A stretch of DNA of 64,000 bases from Enterococcus_D sp050529585 (GCF_050529585.1 NZ_CP172882.1:3052608-3116607); one strand, 5' to 3'. Shown: positions 16,188-25,355, numbered from the stretch's first letter. The notes: generated from the letters alone by a model not told the origin. Numbers and translations are program-made.

Positions 16188-17336
16188 TTACGCGGCTACA
16201 TAAGCATATTTTTCGATGTTTTGTCGAATCAAACCAATGATTGCTTCATCCATCAAACCAGTTACTTCAGCAATCACTTCTGACAACTCTTTTTCTGCCA
16301 AAAGTTCTTGCAGTTGGCGACTTTGTTCATCTTCTGGATCATGATAATTAAAGATCATGCCAATTGTTTCATAAAGATGATCAGGTTGAACATTCCGTTT
16401 TTCCAATTCCAATACCGGGCGGATAAACCGCTCCTTTGTACCCAATTTTCGTACAGGCGTCCGCGCTACCCGCGTAATCGCATCAGAAATATATTTATTT
16501 TTGAAGCGTTGGATGATTTTTTCAATATACTGTTCATGTTCCTCAGGATCAAAATCCCACTTTTCGATCAATAGCTGGCCAGTTTCTTCTAAGACCGATT
16601 TCAGCTGGATGACGACCAAATGGTCTTGCATCGCTTCATCGATTGTCTGATAGCCTTGCAGCGCCCCTGTGTAGGCAACTGTCGCATGACCAGTATTGAC
16701 ACTGAACAATTTCCGTTCAATATATGGTTCCAAATCCGCGACATAATGGACTCCTGTTAAATGAACCGTTGATTTCATGCCTGTTTCTTGGATCACCCAT
16801 TCACTAAAAGGCTCGACTTGAACAAAAAGTGGATCATCATGCTGCTGCATAGGAACGATTCGATCCACCGCGGCATCAGGGAAGCCAACTGTCAGCTCAA
16901 TTTCTTGCCAATTCTTGCTATATTTTTGTACTTCGCTTTTTAGATAGGTCGATCCGCCGATCATATTTTCACAGGCGATCACGTCGATTGGGTCTTTTTT
17001 CATATCTTGCGCCCGGGCGTCTAAACCTTGTGCAATCAATTCAGCGATCCGCGGCAAAATATTGGGGCCAATTGCAGTAGTTACGATGTCCGCTTCACGG
17101 ATAGCTTGAATCACTGCCTCAGGCTCTTTGGCATTATTTAGGCCTGTCACGTGATCGATCTGGATCTGTTCGTGACTTTCATCGGCTAACTCTATCGTAT
17201 AGCTTTTTCTTGCTTTCAAGGCATCGATGATCGTATCATTGACGTCGATGAATGTAATCTCAAAGTCGTTGCTGGCTAATATTTCGCCAATAAATCCACG
17301 GCCAATATTCCCAGCCCCAAAATGTACAGCCTTCAT
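16188..17336 (-). CDS. mtlD: Mannitol-1-phosphate 5-dehydrogenase
   Basis: A 382-residue NAD-dependent enzyme turning mannitol 1-phosphate into fructose 6-phosphate. The N-terminal Rossmann motif is MKAVHFGAGNIGRGFIGEIL; VACENMIGGSTYLK and the substrate-side KLFSVNTGHATVAYTG are conserved in this family. It follows mtlF by 13 bases and closes the operon, so imported mannitol phosphate is made and oxidised by one transcript. Confidence 0.97.
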   Translation of the reverse strand: MKAVHFGAGNIGRGFIGEILASNDFEITFIDVNDTIIDALKARKSYTIELADESHEQIQIDHVTGLNNAKEPEAVIQAIREADIVTTAIGPNILPRIAELIAQGLDARAQDMKKDPIDVIACENMIGGSTYLKSEVQKYSKNWQEIELTVGFPDAAVDRIVPMQQHDDPLFVQVEPFSEWVIQETGMKSTVHLTGVHYVADLEPYIERKLFSVNTGHATVAYTGALQGYQTIDEAMQDHLVVIQLKSVLEETGQLLIEKWDFDPEEHEQYIEKIIQRFKNKYISDAITRVARTPVRKLGTKERFIRPVLELEKRNVQPDHLYETIGMIFNYHDPEDEQSRQLQELLAEKELSEVIAEVTGLMDEAIIGLIRQNIEKYAYVAA

Positions 17337-17349
17337 CTTTATTCCCCCT

Positions 17350-17787
17350 TTATGCCACCGTTAGACTTTTGGTGATCTCTTCTTTATCTAGTGCATCGGC
17401 TAATTCAACCACGTTATCGATATCACTGCAGAAAAGGGCAATTTGTTGGACCAATTGCAAGTGGTCTTCGCCTTTGCCGGCAATCCCGAAAAGAACGGTC
17501 ACAATTTTTTCTTCTTCAGCTGTACCAAAGTTGACACCATCTGGTACTTGAACGATACAGATCCCCGATTCTTTGACATATTTCTTGGCTTCGTCAGTGC
17601 CATGGGGAATAGCGATAAAATTTCCCATATAGACAGAAAGCATCTCATCTCTTGCGACCATTGCATCGACATATTCTGGTTCAACACAGCCGGCAGCCAA
17701 TAATTTTTCTCCACAGTAACGAATGGCTTCTTCTTTCGTGGCAAACTGTTTATTGAGTTCAATCATTTCTTTTTGTAATTCTTTCAT
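17350..17787 (-). CDS. mtlF: PTS mannitol IIA component
   Basis: A 145-residue IIA of the mannitol/fructose class. The phosphoryl-accepting His lies in MGNFIAIPHGTDEAK (residue about 59); VPDGVNFG and VTVLFGIAG are conserved further on. It passes phosphate from HPr to the IIB domain of MtlA. A GTG three codons upstream overlaps the ribosome site, so the ATG at 17787 is taken. Located between mtlA and mtlD. Confidence 0.95.
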   Translation of the reverse strand: MKELQKEMIELNKQFATKEEAIRYCGEKLLAAGCVEPEYVDAMVARDEMLSVYMGNFIAIPHGTDEAKKYVKESGICIVQVPDGVNFGTAEEEKIVTVLFGIAGKGEDHLQLVQQIALFCSDIDNVVELADALDKEEITKSLTVA

Positions 17788-17800
17788 CGCGCACACCTTC

Positions 17801-19567
17801 CTATATTGTTTCTTTCAATGAAGAGACGATTCGTTGGTAATTGGTCGTGCCCATCAAACTATTGACAGAAAAATGGATGGCCTCAGGCGCTGTATCTTTG
17901 GCTTGTTGGGTCAATGTTTCTTTAGTGATGACCAACGAAGACGCATTGGCTTGCAAGTCATTGATATGGATTTTTCTGATTGGCACTGCCAATGATTCTT
18001 TGGTTAACAGATCTTGAACGACTTTTTTTGCCATTGTTGCCGAGCCTTTACGGTCATCATGGGCCAAAATGATTTCATTGACATGTTTCAATTCATTTGT
18101 CGAAAATTGCTCCTCTGGACGAACTGGGTCAGGCTTTTTTGCCGATTCACCAGAACTACCTGAAAGAGTTGCAACGATCTCATCATAGCGAGGTGAGTTC
18201 AAAAAGTTCTCAACTGCAACAAAGGTCGCATTTGGCGCCTTTTGTTTTGCCCGTTCTTGTAGTTCTTCTTGCGTCACGATCAACGCATTGGCATCATCCT
18301 GCAGATTATTGATCGCTGAATTGCTGACTTGTTGCGATAATCCAGCTTCTTTGACTTTCTTCCGTAAAATCGACGCCCCCATCGCGCTTGACCCCATCCC
18401 TGCATCACACGCAAAGATGATTCGGTTGATGCCACTGACTGGTTGGACTGCGATTCCTTTCGCACTTTGTTTCGCCGCTTGGGTTTGTCGGACTTGTTCT
18501 TCAAAGTTATCGACCGTATTCTTTGCATCGGCTTTTAAAATCGCTGCAGCAATCACAAAAGAGACCCCCGCACCAACTGCGATTCCGGCTAATACTGATA
18601 CGACACTCATAACTGAATTAAATGGGGTCATCGCCATAATCGCAATGATCGACCCTGGTGAAGCTGGCGCCCGTAGACCGGCCCCTAATAATTGGAAAGT
18701 AAAACTACCAGAAACACCGCCGGCTATCACTGCCAAGAACATGATCGGTTTCATCATGACATACGGGAAATAAATTTCGTGGATCCCACCAATAAAGTGA
18801 ATAATGATGGCGCCTGGTGCTGAAGATTTGGCTGCCCCTTTACCAAACAATGTGAAAGCAAGCAAGACACCCAAACCAGGGCCAGGATTTGCTTCCAATA
18901 AGTACAGAATCGATTTGCCAAACTCACTGACTTGCTCAGTACCAAGCGGTGTCAAAATACCGTGGTTGATTGCATTATTCAAAAAGAGGATTTTGGCTGG
19001 TTCAATAAAAATATTGGCTAGTGGAATCAAGTGCGCATTGACGATCACTTCTACACCAGAAGCCATGGCTTCTGTCAATGTATTGACAATTGGACCAATT
19101 GCGACAAAACCTAATAATGCTAAAGCAAAACCAATCAATCCTGCTGAGAAGTTATTGACCAGCATTTCAAAACCAGCCCGGATCTTATCTTGGAAAAGTT
19201 CATCAAACTTCTTGATCACCCAGCCGCCTAAAGGCCCCATGATCATGGCACCTAACAACATCGGGATATCTGTTCCGACAATCACACCCATGGTCGCAAT
19301 GGCACCCACAACTGCGCCGCGATCGCCCGCAATCACTTTCCCACCGGTGTATCCGATCAGAATAGGGATCAAATAGGTCAACATCGGACTGACCATCGTT
19401 GCAAAAGATTCATTTGGTAAATACCCATCTGGAATAAATAATGCCGTTAATACTCCCCATGCAATCAATGCGCCGATATTCGGCATCACCATACTAGACA
19501 ACGTACTCCCTAACTTTTGAACCTTGGCTTTCAGCGATGATTTATTCGCTACTTGTGCTTGTTCCAT
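17801..19567 (-). CDS. mtlA: PTS mannitol transporter IICB with an additional cysteine-less IIB-like domain
   Basis: About 588 residues. The IIC membrane part (to about 350) contains the GGIHEIYFPYVMMKP substrate motif near residue 260. A IIB domain follows with the phosphocysteine in IIFACDAGMGSSAMG (Cys about 387). After a linker, a second IIB-like domain starts IILAHDDRKGSATMAKK near 499, with His about 503 where Cys is expected. It imports mannitol as mannitol 1-phosphate. The frame opens 12 codons earlier, but AGGGAG precedes the ATG at 19567 by nine bases. First gene of mtlA-mtlF-mtlD, with an MtlR-like box and a weak -35, as expected for an activated promoter. Confidence 0.95.
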   Translation of the reverse strand: MEQAQVANKSSLKAKVQKLGSTLSSMVMPNIGALIAWGVLTALFIPDGYLPNESFATMVSPMLTYLIPILIGYTGGKVIAGDRGAVVGAIATMGVIVGTDIPMLLGAMIMGPLGGWVIKKFDELFQDKIRAGFEMLVNNFSAGLIGFALALLGFVAIGPIVNTLTEAMASGVEVIVNAHLIPLANIFIEPAKILFLNNAINHGILTPLGTEQVSEFGKSILYLLEANPGPGLGVLLAFTLFGKGAAKSSAPGAIIIHFIGGIHEIYFPYVMMKPIMFLAVIAGGVSGSFTFQLLGAGLRAPASPGSIIAIMAMTPFNSVMSVVSVLAGIAVGAGVSFVIAAAILKADAKNTVDNFEEQVRQTQAAKQSAKGIAVQPVSGINRIIFACDAGMGSSAMGASILRKKVKEAGLSQQVSNSAINNLQDDANALIVTQEELQERAKQKAPNATFVAVENFLNSPRYDEIVATLSGSSGESAKKPDPVRPEEQFSTNELKHVNEIILAHDDRKGSATMAKKVVQDLLTKESLAVPIRKIHINDLQANASSLVITKETLTQQAKDTAPEAIHFSVNSLMGTTNYQRIVSSLKETI

Positions 19568-19601
19568 TTTCGCTAACTCCCTTCGTTTTCTTGACACCTT
19601 C

Positions 19602-19630
19602 ATTGTAGGCGCTTACCGAAACAGCCGAAA
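19602..19630 (-). promoter_or_regulatory. Promoter of mtlA-mtlF-mtlD
   Basis: TACAAT (19602-19607) lies 17 bases from a poor -35, TTTCGG (19625-19630), on the minus strand. A good -10 with a poor -35 fits an activator-dependent promoter. Confidence 0.55.
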
Positions 19631-19638
19631 GTCGCACT

Positions 19639-19660
19639 TTGGCACAAAAAAATGTGCCAA
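19639..19660. promoter_or_regulatory. Candidate MtlR operator upstream of mtlA
   Basis: Perfect inverted repeat TTGGCACA-N6-TGTGCCAA, centred about 22 bases upstream of the -35. It resembles the published Bacillus MtlR site (TTGNCACA-type half-sites), with a slightly longer spacer. Confidence 0.7.
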
Positions 19661-19673
19661 ATATTTTTTCACG

Positions 19674-19708
19674 CAAAAAAAGCCCAGCAAGGTGGACTTG
19701 CTAGGCTG
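19674..19708 (-). terminator. Terminator after the second IIA gene
   Basis: AGCCTAGCAAG pairs with CTTGCTGGGCT (one G-U) and is followed by seven T on the minus strand. It separates the regulator module from the mtlA-mtlF-mtlD operon. Confidence 0.8.
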
Positions 19709-19718
19709 CAACTAAAAT

Positions 19719-20153
19719 TTATTCGTCATTTAGTAAAATCTGTTGGACCTGTTGCGGACTCACAGCATCGCTCAATAAACGGACATTCTCAAGATCTGAA
19801 CAAAAAAAGGCAATCTCTTGTAAAAAAGAGAGCTGTTTTTCTTTGAGTACCACTACAAACAAAATCGTTGCAATCTTGGACTGTGTTTCAGTACCGAAAT
19901 CTACCCCATCTGGCACTTGAAACAAAAACACCCCTTCTTCAATGATCCATTGCTGCGCCTGCTCTTCTGCATGGGGCAAGGCCACGAAGTTGCCAATGTA
20001 GACACCATATTGCTGGTGTCTGCGCAACAGGCTATCGACATAGGGTTCCGTAACGATGTGTTGCTGTACCAAATAGGCCCCGATCTTCTTTAAGGCAATT
20101 TCTGCATTCGCAAATTGCTGGTTTACTTTGATTCGTTCAATTGGAATATACAC
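19719..20153 (-). CDS. Second mannitol-type PTS IIA component
   Basis: A 144-residue IIA paralogue of mtlF, with the active His in IGNFVALPHAEEQ (His61), VPDGVDFGTETQSK and a VVVLKEKQLSFLQEIA region. GTG start with AGGAGG about eight bases upstream. It lies 12 bases behind mtlR and likely shares a transcript with the second IICB gene. It could feed phosphate to that IICB, to MtlA, or act on MtlR; sequence alone does not decide. Confidence 0.88.
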   Translation of the reverse strand: MYIPIERIKVNQQFANAEIALKKIGAYLVQQHIVTEPYVDSLLRRHQQYGVYIGNFVALPHAEEQAQQWIIEEGVFLFQVPDGVDFGTETQSKIATILFVVVLKEKQLSFLQEIAFFCSDLENVRLLSDAVSPQQVQQILLNDE

Positions 20154-20165
20154 TCCCTATTCCTC

Positions 20166-22196
20166 CTATTGTTTAACTTCTTCGATCAGCAGAGATGATA
20201 ACAGTTGGTAGATGATTGAATCATTGCCAGAATTGAAAATCTCCGTATTCAAATCATTCATAATGATCGACCCGCTGATTTTCCCAAGTATTTGGCTGCT
20301 TTTCTCATTGATTGGATAAGGCGCGAGCATGACCAACAGCCGTTTGACAGTAATTTCTTTTTTGTCCATCGCAAATAGCTGCAGCGGCTGGGACAAATCG
20401 AATACGCGAAACACGGGTGCTAAGATGGCCGAACTTGAGGCATGAAATAAAGCAAAGTGAGTGTTTGGGATACCCACTGGCGCTTGCAGATATCTATTTA
20501 ACAACTTTTCAGCCACTTTTGCGGGATCAGCAACCAGCGCACCCTCAAATTTTGACATGACTTCCCCAAGGGTTTTTTCTAAGTCTAAACTGTTGTCGAT
20601 GTTCTCGACACGAAACAAGGCCAACAAGGCATTGATTGCCTCAATAAAGGCCAAGACTTCTTCATATGTCTCACTTTTATTGACTTGTAGGGGTGTTTTA
20701 TGGGCTGAGTGCTTTTGTTGACTGATTTCTTGAAAGGCTGTTTTGAGTTTCTTGATATCTTCATCTAATAAAATGGGGGAAACCAATTGATATTTCCCTT
20801 GGTAACCAGGAAGCAGTGAAGTAGAAATAATCAGATCGTATTGTTCTTCGATTTTCTCCCGCTGCACATCCCCCACCCGAAAAAAGGTAATTTGATTGAT
20901 AAAAGGAAAATGTTTTCGCAGCTGCATCTCCAATAAACTGATCGACGCTAAGCCGCTAGGTGAAACCCCAGCAATATTGACTTCCAAAACCTTGGGATTT
21001 TTTTCTAGAGAATTGGCAAAATGCAACACCATATAGGCTATTTCTTCCTCGGAAAACTGCTGTTGCAAAAAGACATGGGGCAAATTATTCCTAATGGCAG
21101 CAGCAATTTCCACATATTGATTCATAATCTTTTCTAAGATTGGATTATTCAATTGATTTTCTTCTAAGATCGCCCGTGTCATCACGCCAGAAATATGGGT
21201 CAATAGCATTTTGTAGAGATTGGCATCTTCATAAAATGCCGCTTCTGTTTGCCTGCTGACACCTTCAATCAAACGTTTGACACGGTAAGCCAAATCGGTA
21301 TCAAAATTTTCATCAAAAAAATCTCGATCGAATGAATTGGAAAAGTCGCCTAATAAGACTGCAAAAAAGACGATTTCATTGATGGAATACAGCAACTTGG
21401 TCTGTTCAGCCACTTTGCCAAACACTTGCTTGGCTGCCTTTAAAAGTCCTTTATTGATTTGACTAGGATAGGTCTCTTCTTCCACTGCATAACCCTGTTC
21501 CACACGGTCCATGGCCAATGCCAACATCAAGATAATAAACGCCAACTTACGATCACTAAGCTCTGTAAACTTAGGTTCGATCATCTCACGGATCAAGCGT
21601 TGCGCCAATAACAAATGACTGCGAGAGATAAAATGGAAAACAGATCGTTCTTGATCTTCTGCTTCTGGCAGATGAAAAAACTGGTATTCAATGATCTCCA
21701 TCACCATCGTATTGGCCGTCACTAAGCGGCGATATTTTTCAGACCCTTGGATCTCATAACCTTGGTTGCGAACAATCCGCAACGGCAACCGCGCCAAACT
21801 TTCTTCCAATTGTTTGATATCAGCAAAGAAGGTCGTATTGCTGATTTGGTATGTCTCTAAAAGCGCATGAATCGATATTGGCTCCTTCGCTGTTGCCAGT
21901 TGCAACAGGATATGGTGTTGCCGTTCATTAGCGGCAAATTCTTGCCCTGTATCTGTCATGATTGCTTCTTGTAATTGCCGGAACCCTTGCTCTGAAGCGG
22001 TGATCTGAAAAGCACCTCGCCCGCTTTTTTCCAATGCAGCATCCACACGTTGCAAAGAATTTTCCAGATTGGCCAGTTCCCGATAGAGTGTCCGTTTGCT
22101 GACTTTTAAGACTTGCATCATGCGATCCAATGACACAGGGCCAGCACTATTCATTAGTTCAGTTAATAAAATCGTTTCACGTTTGGTTAAGAACAT
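20166..22196 (-). CDS. mtlR: MtlR-type PRD transcriptional activator with IIB- and IIA-like domains
   Basis: A 676-residue regulator. In order: N-terminal helix-turn-helix regions (to about 130), PRD1 (about 185-290), PRD2 (about 300-405, with HISG His334 and VLHF His391), a GatB-like IIB domain (from about 405) and a IIA-like domain with His580 in GIPNTHFALFH. In Bacillus MtlR, phosphorylation of these sites tunes activation of mannitol genes. Here the IIB loop reads VSPSG, with Ser412 where Bacillus-type proteins have Cys. The gene overlaps the end of the second IICB gene by 20 bases and has GAAGGAG before its ATG. Confidence 0.9.
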   Translation of the reverse strand: MFLTKRETILLTELMNSAGPVSLDRMMQVLKVSKRTLYRELANLENSLQRVDAALEKSGRGAFQITASEQGFRQLQEAIMTDTGQEFAANERQHHILLQLATAKEPISIHALLETYQISNTTFFADIKQLEESLARLPLRIVRNQGYEIQGSEKYRRLVTANTMVMEIIEYQFFHLPEAEDQERSVFHFISRSHLLLAQRLIREMIEPKFTELSDRKLAFIILMLALAMDRVEQGYAVEEETYPSQINKGLLKAAKQVFGKVAEQTKLLYSINEIVFFAVLLGDFSNSFDRDFFDENFDTDLAYRVKRLIEGVSRQTEAAFYEDANLYKMLLTHISGVMTRAILEENQLNNPILEKIMNQYVEIAAAIRNNLPHVFLQQQFSEEEIAYMVLHFANSLEKNPKVLEVNIAGVSPSGLASISLLEMQLRKHFPFINQITFFRVGDVQREKIEEQYDLIISTSLLPGYQGKYQLVSPILLDEDIKKLKTAFQEISQQKHSAHKTPLQVNKSETYEEVLAFIEAINALLALFRVENIDNSLDLEKTLGEVMSKFEGALVADPAKVAEKLLNRYLQAPVGIPNTHFALFHASSSAILAPVFRVFDLSQPLQLFAMDKKEITVKRLLVMLAPYPINEKSSQILGKISGSIIMNDLNTEIFNSGNDSIIYQLLSSLLIEEVKQ

Positions 22197-23850
22197 AGTC
22201 GACTCCTTCTGTCAGCAGCTGACGATATTGTTCAATTTGTAGGATATCTTTGACAACGAAAAGCCGTACGCCCTCAGTGGCAACTTTCTGGGCTAACTCT
22301 TCTGAAATGATATATACCGTATCTTGTGTGAAGGATACATTTTCCAATGGTGCTTTGCTGATTTCGATTGATATTCTTGTCTCCAGTGCCATTTTTTTGA
22401 CCAATTCAACCGCCATCGTTTGCGATCCTCGCACCGTTCCTTCATACAAAAATACAAGTGAAATGGCGCCTGTTGATGGGGGAATAAACGATACTGGCGC
22501 CACATAGTCCCCTGTTTTGATTTGATCGATCAGCCCTGTGTATTCCTCTTTAGCCAGAAAGTTTTCAACATGAAAATGCTGCGCATGTGGTGCCTTTTTC
22601 TGGGCAATCGCTGCCAATTCTTTTTGTGTGACCAATAAGATATGCGCTTGATCATCGACACGATAGATCGATTCGTAACGAACAGGAATCGATAACTGGG
22701 CTTCTTGTAATTGGCGCTTTAATATACTTGCCCCGATAGCACTAGAGCCCATACCGGCATCACAAGCAACAATGATTTCCGTGATTTGTTTCCTATTTGA
22801 CATGTTTTTTACCTCATGATTTTTTTGGGGTCTCTTTAAAATAACGCTCGCTATACTAAATGAGACAATCGTACTCACAGTAATTCCTGCAAAGATACCT
22901 AGCATTTTTGACAACGGTGCATTGGCCATGATGATCAGTAATGAACCAGGTGATGCTGGTGCTTTGAGCCCAGCATCGAATAGCTGAAAGATCAGCGTGC
23001 CGCTCCCACCTCCGATGATTGGTGCTACAAACAATGCTGGATGAAGCAAGACGAAGGGGAAGTAGACTTCATGGATCCCCCCCAATGCCTGCACCACCAA
23101 AGCAGTCGCTGCATTGGTCCGTATTGTTTTTGCCCCCAACCAACAATAGGCAATCAAAACACCCATCCCCGGACCAGGATTGGTTTCAATCAGAAACAAG
23201 AGTGAACTACCATGGACCGCCGCATCTTCAATGCCTAGCGGCGTCAACAAGCCATGGTTGATGATATTATTAAAAAAGAAAACTTTCATCGGCTCAAGAA
23301 TCAAATGGATACCGGCAAAGACATTGTTCCGAACAAAGAAATCAACGACTTGGTAACTGGCTTGGCTGATGCCTTCAAACAAAGGAGCCAGCAAAAAATA
23401 ACTGACTAAAAAAAGCAGACTGCCTATCACCCCGACCGAAACATTCGCCGTAATCATTTCATATCCGACACGTACCTTATCCTTCATCAGCTGATCCAAG
23501 TGCTTGATCAACCAGCCAGCACTTGGACCAAGTGCCATCGCCCCAAATACTTGAGGCGCATCAGTCATCAAGATCAGACCGAATACAGCTACGACAGCAG
23601 CGATACCCCCGCGACCACGGGACTGAAGTTCACCTCCCGTATATGCGATCATCAATGGCAAGACCAATTGTAAGATACCTTTTTCCACTTTTTGAATATA
23701 AATAGGTTCAATATTCAGTTGGCTCAGAACAAATGAAATGATCATCCAAGCAATAAAAATACTCAAATTAGGCATCATCATTCTAGACAGGTAGTTTGTA
23801 TAAAATTTAAGCGTATCCATTTTCTCTCTTGTTGCAAGTTCGCTTTTCAT
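22177..23850 (-). CDS. Second mannitol-type PTS IICB with a cysteine-less extra IIB-like domain
   Basis: A 557-residue paralogue of MtlA. IIC carries GGIHEVYFPFVLLHP (257 onward); IIB has Cys363 in IIVACDAGMGSSAIG; a second IIB-like domain from about 463 reads LVFLYEGTVRGSQ, with Tyr469 in the Cys position. It could transport mannitol or another hexitol, or act mainly as a sensor for MtlR, whose gene it overlaps. An ATG at 23820 gives the N terminus MDTLKFYTNYL that aligns best with MtlA; the 23850 start has AAAGG 12 bases upstream. Both are possible. Confidence 0.88.
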   Translation of the reverse strand: MKSELATREKMDTLKFYTNYLSRMMMPNLSIFIAWMIISFVLSQLNIEPIYIQKVEKGILQLVLPLMIAYTGGELQSRGRGGIAAVVAVFGLILMTDAPQVFGAMALGPSAGWLIKHLDQLMKDKVRVGYEMITANVSVGVIGSLLFLVSYFLLAPLFEGISQASYQVVDFFVRNNVFAGIHLILEPMKVFFFNNIINHGLLTPLGIEDAAVHGSSLLFLIETNPGPGMGVLIAYCWLGAKTIRTNAATALVVQALGGIHEVYFPFVLLHPALFVAPIIGGGSGTLIFQLFDAGLKAPASPGSLLIIMANAPLSKMLGIFAGITVSTIVSFSIASVILKRPQKNHEVKNMSNRKQITEIIVACDAGMGSSAIGASILKRQLQEAQLSIPVRYESIYRVDDQAHILLVTQKELAAIAQKKAPHAQHFHVENFLAKEEYTGLIDQIKTGDYVAPVSFIPPSTGAISLVFLYEGTVRGSQTMAVELVKKMALETRISIEISKAPLENVSFTQDTVYIISEELAQKVATEGVRLFVVKDILQIEQYRQLLTEGVDYVLNQT

Positions 23851-23956
23851 TATTGCTAAGTACCTTTCTGCCTACAGTATCATTCGTTTGCGAATGTGTG
23901 TGCACGACTTTTATCAATCGTTTGTCATCCCTCATGCAAGAATAGTATAAGACACG

Positions 23957-23986
23957 AAAAAAGCTGACGTCAAACGCCAGCCTTTT
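23957..23986 (-). terminator. Terminator after sagA
   Basis: AAAGGCTGGCGT pairs with ACGTCAGCTTTT (G-U pairs included) around a three-base loop on the minus strand, followed by T. Confidence 0.8.
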
Positions 23987-24002
23987 TGATACAAGTTTTA
24001 GT

Positions 24003-25355
24003 TTAGTTGACACGAACCGCAAAATCAGGTGAATAGTATGAGTAGCTGCTGATAGACACTGATTGACCTGTAGTTGGCGCATGGATATATTGTCCATTTC
24101 CCATAGCGATCGCTACATGACGCGTACTGCCCCGACTACCCCAGAATAACAAGTCGCCAGCTTTGGCTTCATTGATTGAAATAACGGTACCTGAATACTC
24201 TTGTGTATACGTCACACGAGGCAATGAAATCCCTACTTTAGCAAATACATACTGTGTAAAACCAGAACAGTCAAATCCGCTTGGTGTTGATCCACCCCAT
24301 AGATATGGTGTACCGATATATTTTTTTGCTTCCGCAATGATGGCAGCGCCATCTACAGATTGCGCTGGTGCAGACGTATTACTCGATGAATCTGTTGAAT
24401 CTGTTGTCGATTCATTTGAAGTATTGTTGGATACATCTGTTTGACTAGATTCTTGATCACTATTTGTAGTATTGTTCGTTGTATTACTGTTTGAAGTGGA
24501 TGAGCCACTAGTGCTTGTACCACCTGACGTAGTGCTAGATACATCAGTCGTACTTGCTGCAGATTCACTTGTTGTTGACGATGCAGTCGTCGTTTCTTGT
24601 GCTTCTTGGGCTGCTGCTGCTTCTCGCGCTGCTGCTTCTTGGGCTGCCGCTTCTTGCGCTGCAATACGGGCTTGTTCTGCTTCATAATCGGCTTTTTGTT
24701 TCTCTAAATCAGCTTTTTCATCCTCTTTGCTGGCTTGTTGTATAGCCAAATCAGCTTGTAAGACATTCAATGCTGCTTGTTTGGTTTGCAAATCGCCTAA
24801 TTGTGTTTCTAATTCAAATTGATTGGTTTCAATCGTCTTTAATTTTTCATCATTTTCGGCTTTTTTGCTTTCAACTGCTTCTTGATCGACTTTTTGCTGT
24901 TCAACCAAATCATTGTTTGCATTAACGATCGTCGTCATTGCTTGAACACGGCCGATGGCATCAGTCAAAGAGTCCGCTTCCAAAACGGCATCAATAAATG
25001 AAGAACTTTTTCCATTGACTTGTACATCTCTGGCTTGTTCTTGGATCGCAGCTTCACGTTTTTCGATTCTAACTTTTAAATCGGCAATCTCTTGTTCTAA
25101 TTTCTCCGAATCACTACGCAAATCAGTTTGCTGCTGTAATAAGCTTTGTGCTTTTTCATTGATCGTTGCAACTTCAGCTTCAAGTGCAGATACTTGCGCT
25201 TGAGTGCTTGCTTGTTGATTTTTCAAATCAGAAATTTCTTGGTCTTTTTGTTCGATTTTATTGTCGTACTCAGTTGCTGAAACAATTGTCGGTGCGGCAA
25301 TTGATGTAAGAACGATGGAACTTACTAATAGTGCTGACAAAATACGTTTTTTCAC
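24003..25355 (-). CDS. sagA: SagA-like secreted NlpC/P60 peptidoglycan hydrolase
   Basis: A 450-residue exported protein: signal peptide (about 1-28, ending VSATEY), long coiled coil (about 30-235) with an Ala/Gln/Glu-rich end, a Ser/Thr/Asn-rich linker of about 100 residues, and a C-terminal NlpC/P60 domain with catalytic Cys in FDCSGF, His in STRHVAIAMG and a third polar residue in YIHAP. E. faecium SagA is a D,L-endopeptidase needed for daughter-cell separation; the coiled coil resembles PcsB and may contact FtsEX. GTG start with GGAGG eight bases upstream. It follows mreC-mreD, as in E. faecium. Confidence 0.93.
   Translation of the reverse strand: MKKRILSALLVSSIVLTSIAAPTIVSATEYDNKIEQKDQEISDLKNQQASTQAQVSALEAEVATINEKAQSLLQQQTDLRSDSEKLEQEIADLKVRIEKREAAIQEQARDVQVNGKSSSFIDAVLEADSLTDAIGRVQAMTTIVNANNDLVEQQKVDQEAVESKKAENDEKLKTIETNQFELETQLGDLQTKQAALNVLQADLAIQQASKEDEKADLEKQKADYEAEQARIAAQEAAAQEAAAREAAAAQEAQETTTASSTTSESAASTTDVSSTTSGGTSTSGSSTSNSNTTNNTTNSDQESSQTDVSNNTSNESTTDSTDSSSNTSAPAQSVDGAAIIAEAKKYIGTPYLWGGSTPSGFDCSGFTQYVFAKVGISLPRVTYTQEYSGTVISINEAKAGDLLFWGSRGSTRHVAIAMGNGQYIHAPTTGQSVSISSYSYYSPDFAVRVN

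Noticed and set aside
24353..24687. Overlapping frames rich in Gln/Lys/Arg (minus strand) or Ser/Ala (plus strand)
   Set aside because: They are other frames of the low-complexity linker and coiled-coil end of sagA.
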